A DNA stretch of 64,000 nt from Colocasia esculenta (GCA_014218235.1 CM024758.1:101903698-101967697); one strand, 5' to 3'; numbered from the stretch's first letter, positions 1-11,400 are shown. The notes: generated by a model not told the origin, from the sequence alone. Translations and numbers: made by a program.

Positions 1-513
1 CTATGGCCATCTTGCTCTTTGTGCTTTACTTGATACTTGTGCTATTTGAATCATGCTATTATGCTTTCACTTACTCGACAATGCTTTATTCTCTTTCTAC
101 CATTAGTTACTCTGCTCTTTAATACATTAATCATTAAAGCATGCCTGATCATGAGATTTAAGTCCTACTAGGCGTTATCGCTCACCCTGCGTTATTTGAT
201 ATATGTTCTCAGGTGAGACTGAGGAAGATCACGACACTCATGAGGATGGGGAAGACCAAGAGTGATACAAGAGTACCAGTGTCATACTATAGTCTTAGTT
301 TAGTTTCTTTCTTTTCCCTCAATGTAATGATGCCAATGGGCCCTATGTAATGGCTCTTGATTAGTGGTTGTAATAGACATTAGTGGAATTATCAATGGAA
401 TACACATGATTTAGCATTATTCATTTGTCCAATGGTTTGATGTCTATTATACGCTCTATACTCGCTTACTTGCAACTGTCTCACATTCCGATATTCCACG
501 TTGGGGCGTGACA
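1..513 (+). mobile_element. Right end of an LTR (Ty3-type), rest off window
   Basis: This is the terminal part of a long terminal repeat. It ends with the dinucleotide CA at 512-513 in the context GGGGCGTGACA, and the copia coding sequence of element A starts at the next base. A block near 170-215 (CTCACCCTGCGTT followed by a CAGGTGAG) resembles the late part of the other Tekay LTRs here (CTCACTCCTTGCTTC, then CAGGTG), which suggests plus orientation. I cannot tell whether it is a solo LTR or the 3' LTR of a full element. The expected 5-bp target duplication is AATCC at 514-518. Confidence 0.6.
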
Positions 514-1330
514 AATCCAAATTTCTTTAATAACTCCTTGGTGTATTTTATTTGACTGATGTAAGTTCCTTCTTTGCCTTACTTGACTTGTAGTCCAAGA
601 AGTAGTTGAGCTCTCCCATCATGCTCATCTCAATTTCTCCCTGCATCAACTTTTCAAAATACTTGCACAAACATTCATCAATAGATCTAAAGATAATGCC
701 ATCAACATAAATTTGCACAATTAATATATCTTTATCATAGGATTTAATGAATAGACTACTATCTACTTTGCCTCTAATGATCATGATCCAATAGAAATGC
801 ACCGTCTTTCATACCAAGCTCTAGGTGCTTGTTTCAGATCATATAAAGCTTTATGTAGTTTAAAATTTTGATTAGGATATTCTAAGTCATCGAAACCAAG
901 AGGTTGTTCTACATAGACTTCCTCCTTAATAAACCATTCAAGAAGCTGATTTTACATCCATTTGGAAAAGTTTTAAATCCAATGCAGATGCATAAGCTAG
1001 TAGAATCCTAATAGTCTCAGTCTAGCAACTGGTGATAGGTTTCATCAAAATCTATGTCTTCCTCTTAGGAATAGCCTTCTGCAACCAATCTAGCCTTATT
1101 TTTAGTGATAACATCAGCTTCATCCAATTTGTTTCTGAACACCCATTTGGCGCCAATTACAAGATGATCTGATGGTCTAGGAACAAGGGACCAGACCTGG
1201 TTTCTTTTAAACTGATTTAGTTCATCTTACATGACTAGAATCCAAGATTTATCAGTTAGTGCTTCATTGACTGTCTTAGGCTCTATTTGAGAGATAAAGC
1301 TAAATAATCACAAGGAATAATATTACCTTT
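514..1330 (-). pseudogene. Reverse transcriptase of element A (broken)
   Basis: The copia RT would copy element RNA into cDNA in the virus-like particle. The open piece 548-802 contains the palm motif, but it reads YVDG followed by IIFRS where Ty1/copia RTs have YVDDIIFGS. The second catalytic aspartate is therefore lost (about 698-709). The strand continues with QGEIEMSMMGELNYFL, the conserved segment after the active site. Upstream, 810-1330 aligns by eye with the RT N-terminal half (WVFRNK and ARLVAK-like blocks) but with several stops. The C-terminal half of RT and all of RNase H are missing because of the insertion at 513. A dead gene. Confidence 0.75.
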
Positions 1331-2228
1331 GGGTTCTTACCCCAACATTTGAATCTCCAATGATATTTTCTTTTGGATGATCATTTTTATATCTCCATTC
1401 CCTAGGAAGATCTTCATGAGTTAGATCTTTCTGTCGTAGTTCTTCCAGGGGTGGATCTTCATTGTCCCTGATGGATACTTCCTTCATTTTTTTAGATAGG
1501 TTCTCTGTGTCTTCATCATCACTAACGATTTCCTTTCTCATGGAAGGCTTAGATTCATCAAAATAATATGTACAGTTTGTTCAGTTAATAAACTTCTTTT
1601 ATTGAAAACTCTATATCCTTTGGGTTTTGAAGTGTAACCCATAAAAATACCTTCATCGGATTTAGGATCCAACTTACCAATATTTGACTTACCATTATTG
1701 TGAATGAAGCAAGGGCACCCAAATGTTCTGAGATGGCTGATCTTGGGTTTCTTCTGCTTGTACAGTTCATATGTTGTCTTTTTCTATATAGGCCTTATCA
1801 TAGCTCTATTGATTATATAGCAAGCTGTATTGATTGCTTCTGCCCAGAAACATCTCGGAAGGTTGTATTCAGATAACATGGTTCTTGCCATATCTAATAA
1901 AGTTTTGTTCTTCCTTTTAGCTACTCCATTCTGTTGTGGTGTTCTTGGTGCTGGGAAATTGTGTTCAATCCCTAGATCATCACATAATTCTGCAAACCTG
2001 TCATTTTGAAATTCTCCTACATGATCTGATCGAAGGCTTACAATGTTGAGTTTCTTATCTTTCTGAACTAGCTTGCTGAACTTGACAAATGCTTCAAATG
2101 TTCATCTTTATGTTCAAGAAAAGAGACCCATGTAAATCTTGAGAAATCATCCACTATAAAGAATCCAAAATTCATTCCACCTAGATTTGTAGTCCTCATA
2201 GGTCCAAATATATCCATATATAGTAGTT
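1331..2228 (-). pseudogene. Integrase core/C-terminus and linker of element A (broken)
   Basis: Two open minus-strand pieces (1323-1541 and 1585-1770) and the DNA between them match the region between integrase and RT in copia elements. The first has a charged, Glu/Lys-rich linker ending in GDSNVGVRTQR, as in element C (GDPSVGVRKR). The second is in the integrase C-terminal part. The stretch 1800-2228 keeps recognisable integrase core blocks (for example the run coding for a PQQNG-like segment near 1930) but no long frame. Integrase would insert the cDNA into the genome. This copy is not functional. Confidence 0.6.
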
Positions 2229-2870
2229 CTAGAGGCTTGGAGGTGGTGACAATTGTCTTAGTTTTAAAAGAAGATTTTGCATGTTTTCCTTTGGCACATA
2301 GTACACAGATCTTATCCAGTCTTTATTTATCTTAGGCAAACCTTCTACTAAGTCATGCTTGATGAGTTTGCTGATTCCATCCAAGCTAACATGTCCTAGC
2401 CTTCTGTGCCATAGTTCTGCATTTTGCTTTTTGCTCAAAGCCAGACATATATCTTGGCCTTTTAGATCTTTCAATCATAATACATAGAGATTTCTTTCCC
2501 TATAAGCTTCAAAATTGTTGTCCCTTCCTTTATGATTAGACACTTAGATTCTTGGAATTTTACTTAATGACCCTTGTCGCATAACTGAATTATGCTAATC
2601 AGGTTGTGTTTGAGACCTTCTATGCAGAGAACTTCTTCTATCAGTGTCTTGTCTTTACTTCCAACTGATCCACAGCCAATAAATGTACCTTTACCATTGT
2701 CTCCATATGACTATTCCTTCTTTAGTTTTGATAAATGAAAACATTTTTTTTATTTTATGTCATATGCTTTGAGCACTCGCTATCCAGGTATCACATTGAT
2801 GCTCTAAGGCTTTCCTGCAACAAATCAATGAGATTTAGGTACCAAGTTCTTTTGGGTCCTGATTGGTTAG
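2229..2870 (-). pseudogene. Protease/GAG-pre-integrase region of element A (broken)
   Basis: The open piece 2229-2474 carries the GAG-pre-integrase signature LWHRRLGHVSLDGISKLI, which includes the first histidines of the integrase HHCC zinc-binding module. Upstream (to about 2870), on shifted frames, are the segments that in element C read LKHNLISINQLC and DSGCSRHM, the region around the copia protease. The normal role is polyprotein cleavage and the N-terminal zinc fold of integrase. Frameshifts break it. Confidence 0.7.
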
Positions 2871-3560
2871 CTTCTACAGAATCCCTTTTGGAACCCACTT
2901 TAGATGTTTAGTTGTATAGGTGTTTTTTGTATGACCCAGTTTATTATAGTGAGTGCAATAGATAATATCGTTTGTTGTTTTGCTTGTTTTACTATGTTTA
3001 TTCACCTTTGTTTTATAACCAGGTTCATGTTCAGCTAAAAATTTTGGCAATGGATATATTTTAGGATATACAATTGTTTCTTCATTTCTGGTGGAGTACA
3101 CCCAATTCCATATTTCTTCCTACCTGAGCTTCTTGCTCCTTTTAATATTAATGAAGATCTTCCATTGGTTAATTTTTTGATTGTGGCTATTAATACTCAT
3201 TGTCTTTTGTTAATGCTTCTATTTCCTTTTTATACTTACTTATAGTTTCCTGGTTTTCTATACTTAATATCTTTTCATTTTTATTTTTTACATCTTCACA
3301 CAACAACTCATTTCTCCTTTTTAGTTCTAGAATTTACTTTCCTAATGTTCCATTTCTGACTTTAATCTGAGTTAGTTATTTCAAGACATGCAAAAGTTTT
3401 CTTGATTAATTTTAATTATTTACATACATATTTATATTTACCATATAATTCGTTGAATGCTTCTTCTAGACTATCAGAGTCAGAATCAGAATCATTGCAT
3501 GAAGTAAAGGAAGAGTCTGAGGTTACCTTATTGTCAATGTTTGCCATATAGGCTAGGTTG
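2871..3560 (-). pseudogene. 3' part of gag of element A, cut by element C
   Basis: The piece 2874-3101 contains TIVYPKIYPLPKFLAEHEPG and a CTHYNKLGHTKNT segment resembling a degenerate zinc knuckle. From 3100 to 3540 the DNA matches gag of element C at 38920-39320 (shared stretch around TTTTAATATTA, then an acidic Ser/Glu-rich tail). It stops at GGCTAGGTTG (3551-3560), exactly where C's LTR begins. In C the same gag position reads GGCCAGGTTGGCC and continues, which shows that C landed inside A's gag. Confidence 0.65.
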
Positions 3561-3728
3561 TGTTGCCCACTAGCAAGCCCAGAGAGGGGGTGAATGGGAT
3601 TCTTAAAATATTGAGTACCTTAAACCTGTTCACAAAATAGTCACACAAAATACACTTCGATGGGTGTTAGAGTTAGTAAAGAAAGATAGTAAATGCAAAG
3701 CAAGCACACAGACCACACAGGGAATTAT
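3561..3728 (-). mobile_element. 3' LTR of element C, distal piece
   Basis: Begins TGTTGCCC on the plus strand, so it ends GGGCAACA on the element's strand. It matches the start of C's 5' LTR at 40448-40616, with roughly eight substitutions over 168 bases. The piece ends at 3728, where Tekay-1 is inserted, and the LTR resumes at 15134. Divergence of around 5 percent suggests that C is clearly older than the elements nested in it. Confidence 0.85.
3724..3728. repeat. Target site duplication ATTAT (left) of Tekay-1
   Basis: ATTAT here is repeated at 15129-15133 immediately after the 3' LTR. The 5-bp length is typical of Ty3 integrase. Confidence 0.95.
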
Positions 3729-3829
3729 TGTAAGACCCTCGAATTTCCGTCGTATTTTTTTTTTTCGTATTTATGTGTGTATATTGTGTTGAGTATGTAT
3801 GTACGTATTTACGTGGATATTTAAAATAG

Positions 3830-3837
3830 TATAAATA
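3830..3837 (+). promoter_or_regulatory. Candidate TATA box in Tekay-1 5' LTR
   Basis: TATAAATA about 100 bases into the LTR, kept in the 3' LTR at 11981-11988. If real, U3 is very short and most of the 3.2-kb LTR is transcribed leader. Inference only. Confidence 0.35.
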
Positions 3838-4510
3838 CGTGTGCATGTGTTTATATTGAACATAATAATGTACTTATTGCATGATGGTAGTGTGATACGA
3901 TACTATATGTACATTGCATGTATATGTCGGTATGCATGGTTTTCTGCATAAATTAGGGTTCTGGCCGAAGGCCCTATTGGCGTCAATCCCCAGGCCGTTG
4001 AGGTGGTGTTAGCGTCCAGCCCTGGACGCCAACCCTAGCTCCGGCGTCCAGCGATCTGGACGTCGACTTCTCTGGCCTGCATGCGCAGCAGAGCTGCTAT
4101 CTTCTGAAGCAAGGCATGGCAACCATTGGGGGATGTCCCCCAACGGCTCTGAACATGTCTAATCGGTATGGTGAGTGGGTGAGGGTTCTCCTACATCCTG
4201 AACCCGAATTGGCCTCTCCCCACTTCTCACTTCACCCTTGCAAGAGGAGAAAAGAGAGAGAAAACCCTAGAGCTCTGTGAGAAAACCCCAGTTTGAACCC
4301 CTAAAATCCGACCCTTGAAGCTGGTTTTGGAGATCTTCTGCATCAAGGAGGGAGCTGAAGCAAAGGGGAAGGCTTCCCCATCATCCCCTCGGCGTGGAGA
4401 TCAACCAGAAGCTCGGAGGAAGGCGATCTTGGAGGTGCTTCTGCAACTTCTTGGGACTGCCCAAGGAGGTCTTCACCAAGCCTCTAAACCCCTTAGAAGA
4501 ATTTTGAAAG

Positions 4511-4516
4511 GCAAGT
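4511..4516 (+). promoter_or_regulatory. Candidate GC-type splice donor in the LTR leader
   Basis: AAAG followed by GCAAGT. The same site follows a similar purine-rich segment in the 3' LTR (12658), the solo LTR (36224) and both LTRs of Tekay-2 (52078-52073 and 60191-60186, minus). A plausible acceptor, ATTTTATTACAG, ends at 7156, three bases before the gag ATG. Confidence 0.4.
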
Positions 4517-6980
4517 GACCTATCTATGGTATCCCCGTATGAGTCTAGGAGGTTTTTATATTTTTATGGAATTTCCCTCGAGTCCTAGACCCTCCATTTC
4601 ACCCAATTTCAGAGCTCGGGTCTGTGTTTCTGCACAGACCTGAGTAAACGGCAAGGTCCCTGGACGCCCAGTTCCTCTTGGCGTCCATCGACCTGCCGCT
4701 GACTCTGAGTCAGCGGCCAGAGACCGCCGTCTAGTTCTTCAGGACAGAACAGTGAGCTGTTCTGTCCCTCTATACGTTAATTTCGTTATGATTTTCGTGA
4801 TGAGGATATATGGTATTCCTATAAGCTATGTATATTGTGCATTGTGGTTGTGGATTAATGTGGTGTGATGGTGAATGTGGGGCAATAATGTCTTGTAGAC
4901 TTGTGAGCATAACTTGTGAAAAATTTTGCAATCAATGTTCCATGATTAGATTAGTTGAATTCTTGTTTTCAGTCTATTCATGAAGATTTGTGGGGCATGT
5001 ATGTAGATTCTGAAATTTTGGAATTATGCATGCTTGTGGAATTGTAAATAAGTTCGGTTCGGTAAATTAAAAACATGCAAAAGCGTTGTGGTAATTGATT
5101 TATAGATGTATGAATTAGGATGAGTTGTATTCTGAAATCATGCATTAGTATTTTCTGTGCAAAACAGTAAGTGGATGAATTTCAATGTGTTAGACCCATG
5201 TTAGCTTAAATTGTGAATAATATGCTAATTAGGTGTTTGATTTTCTGTAAATCCTATTTAGCTCAGAAAAATCTGAAAAATTGAGGGTATGATTTTGAAC
5301 CTGAAAACGCATGTGGTTAAAATTTCAGGTTATTTGAACAGTAAATAAAAGGTATGTGTTTTCATGTGAATTGTGAATAATTCGTACATATGATAGTAAT
5401 GTGATTTTATTTTGTTTAAACCAGCATGATTGGTGTGTTTACTACATGTTGAAACTTGAAAACTCTGTAGTACCATGTTAGGAAAACAGAGGTGTTCATG
5501 TGAGTAAGAAAGTGTGAATGAAATGAAGAGTGCCAAGTGTAAAACCATGTGTAAAACGTTAAATGTGTAAAAGTGTAAACTGTGCCAATGTGATACTGCT
5601 TCCGAGAAGGCAGTGGAGCTGTATCAGGGAAAAGTCCCCCTGAGAAAGTTCATTGTGTTAAGTGACCCTAAGGGCATTAGGGGGAAATCCTGGAGGTGGA
5701 CAAGTACCACTGGTTAGGGTGGAGACTTGTTCTCCCGGTCTGCGCAGTCCAAGAGTCACCATTGCATTGCCTAGATGGTGCCTATGTGTTATGTGATGTG
5801 AATGTGTCCTTCTTTGGTGGTTTGGACTATGTGTCACGGCACTAAAATGTGTAAAGTGTAATGTGTAAAGTGTATGTGACCATGTGTAAATGTGTAAGTG
5901 ACATGTGAATGTGTATGTGTAAAGTGTAACCATGTGAAAAGAGGAAATTGTGAAAAGGAAAATGTGAAAATCTAGATGTGCAATGTGTTATTGAAACCAT
6001 GTGAGGCTAAATCTGAAACCATGTGAATTCAGAAAATGCATGTTATCCTTCTTGTGTTTATGTGTGCAAAGTGTTTAGAACCCATGATAGGGACAACAAA
6101 TGAATATGTGTGCAAGATGGCATGATTGATTGTTCATATGTTATGTTCTAAGCCAATTGTGTAGCTTCCATGTGTAGGTTTATAGTCTTTGAACCATGTG
6201 AAATCAGCAACCTAAAGCATGTTAAAAAGTTATGTATGTACTTAAGAACATGTGGAATCCATGCTAACTATGTTCCCCGTTCATGTGTGTAAATTGTCCA
6301 TGTTGATAACTCTCATGTTTGGTTCTTTATAAGGTTAAAGTTCATAAGTGAATGGATTAGAGACCATGTGATAGGTGAATGTTTATTTTTGAAATCTGAA
6401 AGCATGCGTTATGTAAAATTGTAGAACCTTCATGATAGGTTGAAACTTAAATGGACTAGCATGCTATGTGTTGCTAATTGTATGTGCTTGTAGAAACCAC
6501 TAGGACTTGTACGTGTATATCATGTATGTTACTTGCTGAGTCCCTGGACTCACTCCTTGCTTCGGCGTACAGGTGTAGTTGGTGACACGACACCGTTGGA
6601 GGAGACGGTGGAGACGGACTCCGAGCGCGGAGACTAGTTACTTGGAGCTTCCTTTGTGATTGTGTACTTCGTCGTATGTACTTGAACATTGTATTAGGAT
6701 TATCATGAAAAGAATGTAATATGTGGACATTTGTATTTCTATTTCAGCAAATTAAATCATGTGAATTTTAGTTCCTTTTTGCAAATTGTAAACTGCATGT
6801 ATGTTTAATGTGGATGATGAATGAATGGAGATAGTTCTCTTTTACTTCCGCTACTCTGTTATATATTCGCGTGTATCTCAGCTGTTTGTATCGTTGGGTA
6901 AATGTCCCACTGTGAGGACTCTCGCTATATCGACGTGGGTCGGTATGACCGTACCGTATAATGAGGGCCGTCACAGAGAT

Positions 6981-6992
6981 TGGTATCAGAGC
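6981..6992 (+). other. Primer binding site of Tekay-1
   Basis: TGGTATCAGAGC, complementary to the 3' end of plant initiator tRNA(Met). It lies five bases after the LTR end. Confidence 0.9.
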
Positions 6993-7369
6993 GACCGGTT
7001 GAGATTACACATGAATATAACTAAGTCATCATCCCCATTGCATGCTAAGTATGTCCACATGTGTAGAAAACACTAATAAGAAGTGAAAAATAGATAAGAA
7101 AATGGTTAGAAAACTTAGTAACCTAGCTCTAATTAGTGGCTGAAATTTTATTACAGCCATGGCTTCCCGTGGACGACGTGGAGGTGCGCCAGCTCGCGAC
7201 GACGAGCAGAGGCGTGAGGAGCGGCGGAGCAGCAGGCCCCGGCCCCACAGGGTCCTGTGCTTCCCCCACCACCGCCAGTGGATTATGGAGTGTTCATGCA
7301 AGGTCTGGTGCAAGCCATGCAGACCCAGGCACACACTCAGGCAGCACTCCAGGCCCAGTTGGAGGCCCA

Positions 7370-7452
7370 GTAAAATAATAAAACAACTAAGTAGTCTGCT
7401 ATTTGAATTGTATGATATTGTGTTTATTGTATATTGCTTGTTGTTAATGTAG
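7370..7452 (+). other. gag intron 1 of Tekay-1
   Basis: Donor GTAAAA at 7370 and acceptor TTAATGTAG ending at 7452. The stretch is AT-rich with in-frame stops between two coding blocks. Tekay-2 has an intron at the same place (57343-57262, minus, donor GTAGAA), about 82 bp. Tekay-1 has lost one G at the donor, which moves the junction by one base. Confidence 0.7.
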
Positions 7453-7647
7453 CAGGCTCAGGCCCCAGCTCAGGACCGTGGTGGACTTTCCATCATGGAG
7501 CGATTCAAGAGGATGACCCCACCCTCTTTTAAGGGGGAGAGTGATCCGCTAATAGCAGAAAGCTGGATGAGGGAGATCGAGAAAATCTTCCGAGCTATCA
7601 GGTGTCCTGACGAGGACAGGGTGACCTTAGCCACCTACATGCTACAG

Positions 7648-7716
7648 GTATGCTTTCGTTTATGCTTGAATGTTGGTTGTTATTTGTTAGTTAGAGCTTA
7701 TGAAGGTGTGTTGCAG
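7648..7716 (+). other. gag intron 2 of Tekay-1
   Basis: CTACAG then GTATGC at 7648, ending TTGCAG at 7716, 69 bases. Here the length is a multiple of three and has no stop, so it looks coding. In Tekay-2 the same interval is 77 bases and breaks the frame, which supports an intron. Confidence 0.75.
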
Positions 7717-8420
7717 GAGAGAGCTGATGTATGGTGGTCCTCCCTACTGCGTACGCGCTTCGAGGACGGAGCAGTAGATGTGGCGTGGGACGCGTTCGTG
7801 AGGCTCTTCCGAGCCAAGTTCGTCCCAGAGCACATCCAGGACAAGATGGAGCAAGAATTCCTTTCCCTGACGCAAGGATCGATGACCGTCCTGGAATACG
7901 AGGCAAGGTTTTCTGAACTCTCTAAATATGCACCGCACATAGTGAAGATGAGCGCAGGAAGACCAAGAAATTCGTGATGGGTCTCAAACCATCCCTGAGG
8001 ACGAGGCTCGTGGCGTTCGACCACCGCACGCTAGACGAGGCCCTCAGCGCAGCCTGCAGACAGGAGGGAGAAATGGAGCAGTATCTAGAAGAGAAGAAGG
8101 CTTCGCAGAAGAGGCCGGCAGCGACTTTCCAGCGGCAAGACAAGAGGAAGACGGTGTACCAGACACCGCAGAAACAAGTGGCAGTCAGCAACTATCAGGT
8201 ACCCTCTGTACGTTCCCCCGGTGCGAAGAAGGAGTGTCCCCATTGTGGGAAGACCCATGGAGGTTCGGAGTGTTGGTTATAGCGGGTAGATGCCTAAAGT
8301 GTGGGAGCAGCGACCACAAGATCAAGGATTGCCCGAGGCTTCAGCAGGAAGCTCAGCGAGGAGCGCCAGTACCAGCAGTAGCGGCAGCCGCGCCAGCTAC
8401 AGGACGACCAGGAAGGCCTC

Positions 8421-11400
8421 GAGCCCCAGCTCGAGTGTTTGCTTTAGCTCGTGAGGACGCCGAGCAGGCGGAGCATGTCACCGAAGGTACAGTTTTACTT
8501 TTCGGTGTGCACGCTCGGGTTTTGTTTGATACGGGTGCTACTCACTCGTTCATTTCCGAGCGGTTCGCTAGGCAGTTAGCCCTAGAGTCAGGCATAGAGT
8601 CTGAGGAGTTAGAGGTCCCTTTGTCTGTGCACACCCCTGCGGGCACGGTATCGACTAGGAAGTGCATTCCGTCGTTACCTGTGTGCATTGAGGATAGATT
8701 CCTAGATGGGTGTTTCTTCTTGCTAAAGATGAAGGACTATGATTGTATCTTTGGTCTGGATTGGCTAGAGGAGCACTATGCGTTAGTGGATTGTCGTAGG
8801 AAGAAGATTGTTTTCCGCATTCCTGGTGAGGATGAGTTCTCTCATCCCTTGCCAAAGAACTTAGCGGGGAAGTTAGTCATCTCTGCCATGAAGGCGATGC
8901 GTATGGTGAACAAGGGTTGTGACGCATTTCTTGCCAGCGTTATGCTAGTACCCGATGCTGGTTCGTCACTGACTCTTGCAGAGATCGATGTGGTGCAGGA
9001 CTTTCCAGATGTCTTTCCCGATGACTTGTCTGGATTGCCACCGGATAGGGAGATAGAGTTCACTATAGAGTTGCTTCCAGGCACCTCTCCTATCTCGAAG
9101 GCCCCATATCGGATGGCCCCTGCAGAATTAGCCGAGTTGAGGAAGCAATTGCAGGAATTGCTCGATAAGGGATTTATTCGCCCCAGTGTTTCCCCTTGGG
9201 GCGCACCTGTATTATTCGTCAAGAAGAAAGACGGGTCACTTCGGTTGTGCATCGATTATAGGAAGCTAAACCAGGTGACTGTGAAGAACAGGTATCCCTT
9301 ACCTCGGATTGATGATCTGTTTGACCAGTTGCGAGAGGCATCAGTCTTTTCCAAGATTGACTTGCGATCTGGTTATCATCAGTTGAAGATTAAGAGTGAG
9401 GATGTGTCCAAGACGGCATTTAGAACCCGTTATGGACATTATGAGTTTTTGGTTCTTCCCTTTGGATTGACCAACGCCCCTGCAGCGTTCATGGATCTCA
9501 TGAACCGGGTGTTCAGTCCGTATTTAGATAGTTTTGTTGTTGTGTTTATTGATGACGTGTTGGTCTATTCTCCGGATGAGGCCACACATCGTCAGCATTT
9601 GAGGTTAGTGTTAGAGGTTCTCCGTGAGCACAAACTGTATGCAAAGTACAGCAAGTGCGAGTTCTGGTTGCGCGAGGTTCACTTTCTCGGGCATGTTATC
9701 TCCGGCGCTGGTGTAGCTGTTGATCCAGCAAAGATCCAGGCAGTTATGGATTGGGATGTTCCCAAGACTCCTTCGGAGATTCGTAGTTTCCTTGGGTTAG
9801 CTGGTTACTATCGGCGATTCATTGAGGGTTTCTCATCCATCGCCGCCCCTATGACAAAGCTGACCAGAAAGGGTGAGAAGTTTGTATGGTCCGAGGCATG
9901 TGAGCGCAGCTTTCAGCTATTGAAGGCTAAGCTTACTTCTGCTCCGGTATTGGTATTGCCCAGTGGTCTAGAAGGCTTTGCCATTTATACGGATGCATCT
10001 CGGATTGGTTTAGGCTGTGTGCTCATGCAGCAAGAGAGGGTAGTAGCTTATGCTTCTCGTCAGTTGAAGGAGCATGAGAGGAACTATCCGACTCATGATT
10101 TAGAGCTAGCAGCTGTGGTTCATGCACTAAAGATCTGGAGGCACTATCTTTATGGTGTCAGATTTGAGGTGTTTACCGACCACAAGAGCTTGAGGTATTT
10201 TTCTCCAAAAGGAATTAAACCTGAGGCAGAGAAGATGGATTGAGTTCTTGAAGGACTATGACTTCGACCTTCAGTATCATCCTGGAAAGGCGAACGTCGT
10301 AGCGGATGCTCTTAGTAGGAAGAGGTCTTCGCTCCAGCAGGATTGGAAGATGTTGGAGGATGCAGCGTGCTCTATGACCGAGTTAGAGCCATCGTTGTGT
10401 CAGGCTTTTGTAGCTCAGCTATCCCTTAGATCCTCAGTCTTGGATGAGGTGATTGAGCAGCAGAAAGCCGATCCTAGATTGTTAGAGTTAGTGGGTAAGG
10501 CGGGCATTGCTCGTGATGAGGACGGTGTGATTAGATTTCAGCACCGCGTTTGTGTCCCCGATGTAGTAGATGTCCGTGAGCATGTGTTAGCGGAGGCTCA
10601 TAGATCGCGATTCTCTATTCATCGGGTAACACTAAGATGTATCAAGACCTGAAGAGATCATTTTGGTGGTCCGGCATGAAGAAGGATGTTGCGGATTATG
10701 TGTCTAGATGTCTAGTATGTCAGCAGGTGAAAGCCGAGCGGCAGCGACCATCCGGCCTTATGCAGAGGATGGATATCCCCGTATGGAAGTGGGAAGCTGT
10801 CACTATGGATTTCGTATCGGGTTTGCCTCGATCTAGAAGGGGCAATGACTCGATTTGGGTAGTTGTAGATAGATTCTCGAAGACTGCTCATTTCTTACCT
10901 ATGAAGAGAAGCAGTCAGTAGAGAGCTTAGCTAGATTTATGTTAGCGGTATCGTTAGATTGCATGGTGTGCCGAAGTCGATCATTTCGGATCGAGATCCG
11001 AGATTCACTTCGAGATTGTGGAAGGGTCTTCAGGATGCGTTAGGTTCGGAGCTTAAGCTCAGTTCGGCGTTTCATCCCCAGACCGATGGACAGTCCGAGA
11101 GGACTATCCAGACGCTCGAGGATATGTTGAGAGCGTGTGTTCTGGATTGGAAAGATGATTGGGAGCGTCATTACCTCTTGTGGAGTTCGCATACAACAAC
11201 AGCTTTCATGCTAGTATTGGAATGGCTCCATTCGAGGCGTTGTATGGTAGGCCCTGCAGATCTCCTTTATGTTGGGAGGAGACTGGTGATAGGCAGTTGA
11301 TCGGACCGGAGTTGGTTCAGGAAACTTCGGATAAGATTCAGCTTATCAGGAAAAGGCTTGTTGCGGCACAGGATAGGCAGAAGAGTTATGCCGACAACAG

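Larger units (their letters stand above)
514..3560 (-). mobile_element. Element A: fragment of a Sirevirus-type Ty1/copia retrotransposon
   Basis: Minus-strand pieces read, 5' to 3': end of gag, protease/GAG-pre-integrase, integrase, linker and reverse transcriptase, the normal Ty1/copia order. The fragment is truncated inside RT by the LTR at 1-513 and inside gag by the 3' LTR end of element C at 3561. The coding sequence closely resembles element C along its length (for example the GAG-pre-integrase block and the gag tail), so A and C belong to related families. All frames are broken. A is the oldest layer in the nest because the others interrupt it. Confidence 0.85.
3729..6975 (+). repeat. 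5' LTR of Tekay-1 (about 3.25 kb)
   Basis: TG at 3729-3730 and CA at 6974-6975, matching 11885-15128. It holds a TATA-like TATAAATA at 3830-3837, a GC-rich block with repeated GGCGTCCA/TGGACGCC words (about 3970-4070), a leader-like segment ending at a GC splice donor (4511), a long AT-rich stretch with many ATGTGTAA words, and a late block GACTCACTCCTTGCTTC shared with the other Tekay LTRs here. Confidence 0.95.
7159..8420 (+). pseudogene. gag of Tekay-1 (three exons, frameshifted)
   Basis: Gag forms the particle and binds element RNA. The start is ATG at 7159 (MASRGRRGGAPARDDEQRR), supported by the same start in Tekay-2 (57552, minus). Exon 1 ends near 7369-7370 after a Pro run and a Gln/Ala-rich segment (AQLEAQ). 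A GT-AG intron of about 83 bp follows, then exon 2 (to 7647), a second intron 7648-7716, then exon 3. The capsid region reads ERFKRMTPPSFKGESDPL, AESWMREIEKIF and FRAKFVPEHIQDKMEQEFL. Two zinc knuckles follow: CPHCGKTHGGSEC and CLKCGSSDHKIKDC. One-base indels relative to Tekay-2 shift the frame in exon 1 (near 7215-7230), near 7945 and near 8280. These may be assembly errors. Confidence 0.85.

Noticed and set aside
4315..4518. Open frame in the Tekay-1 LTR (67 residues)
   Set aside because: It lies in the probable leader exon and is not kept as the same frame in the other LTR copies. I treat it as non-coding.
8234..8282. Start of the 669-residue ORF at ATG 8234
   Set aside because: The first residues overlap the zinc-knuckle codons in the wrong frame. 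The long frame begins only because of an indel near 8280, so it is not a real translation start.
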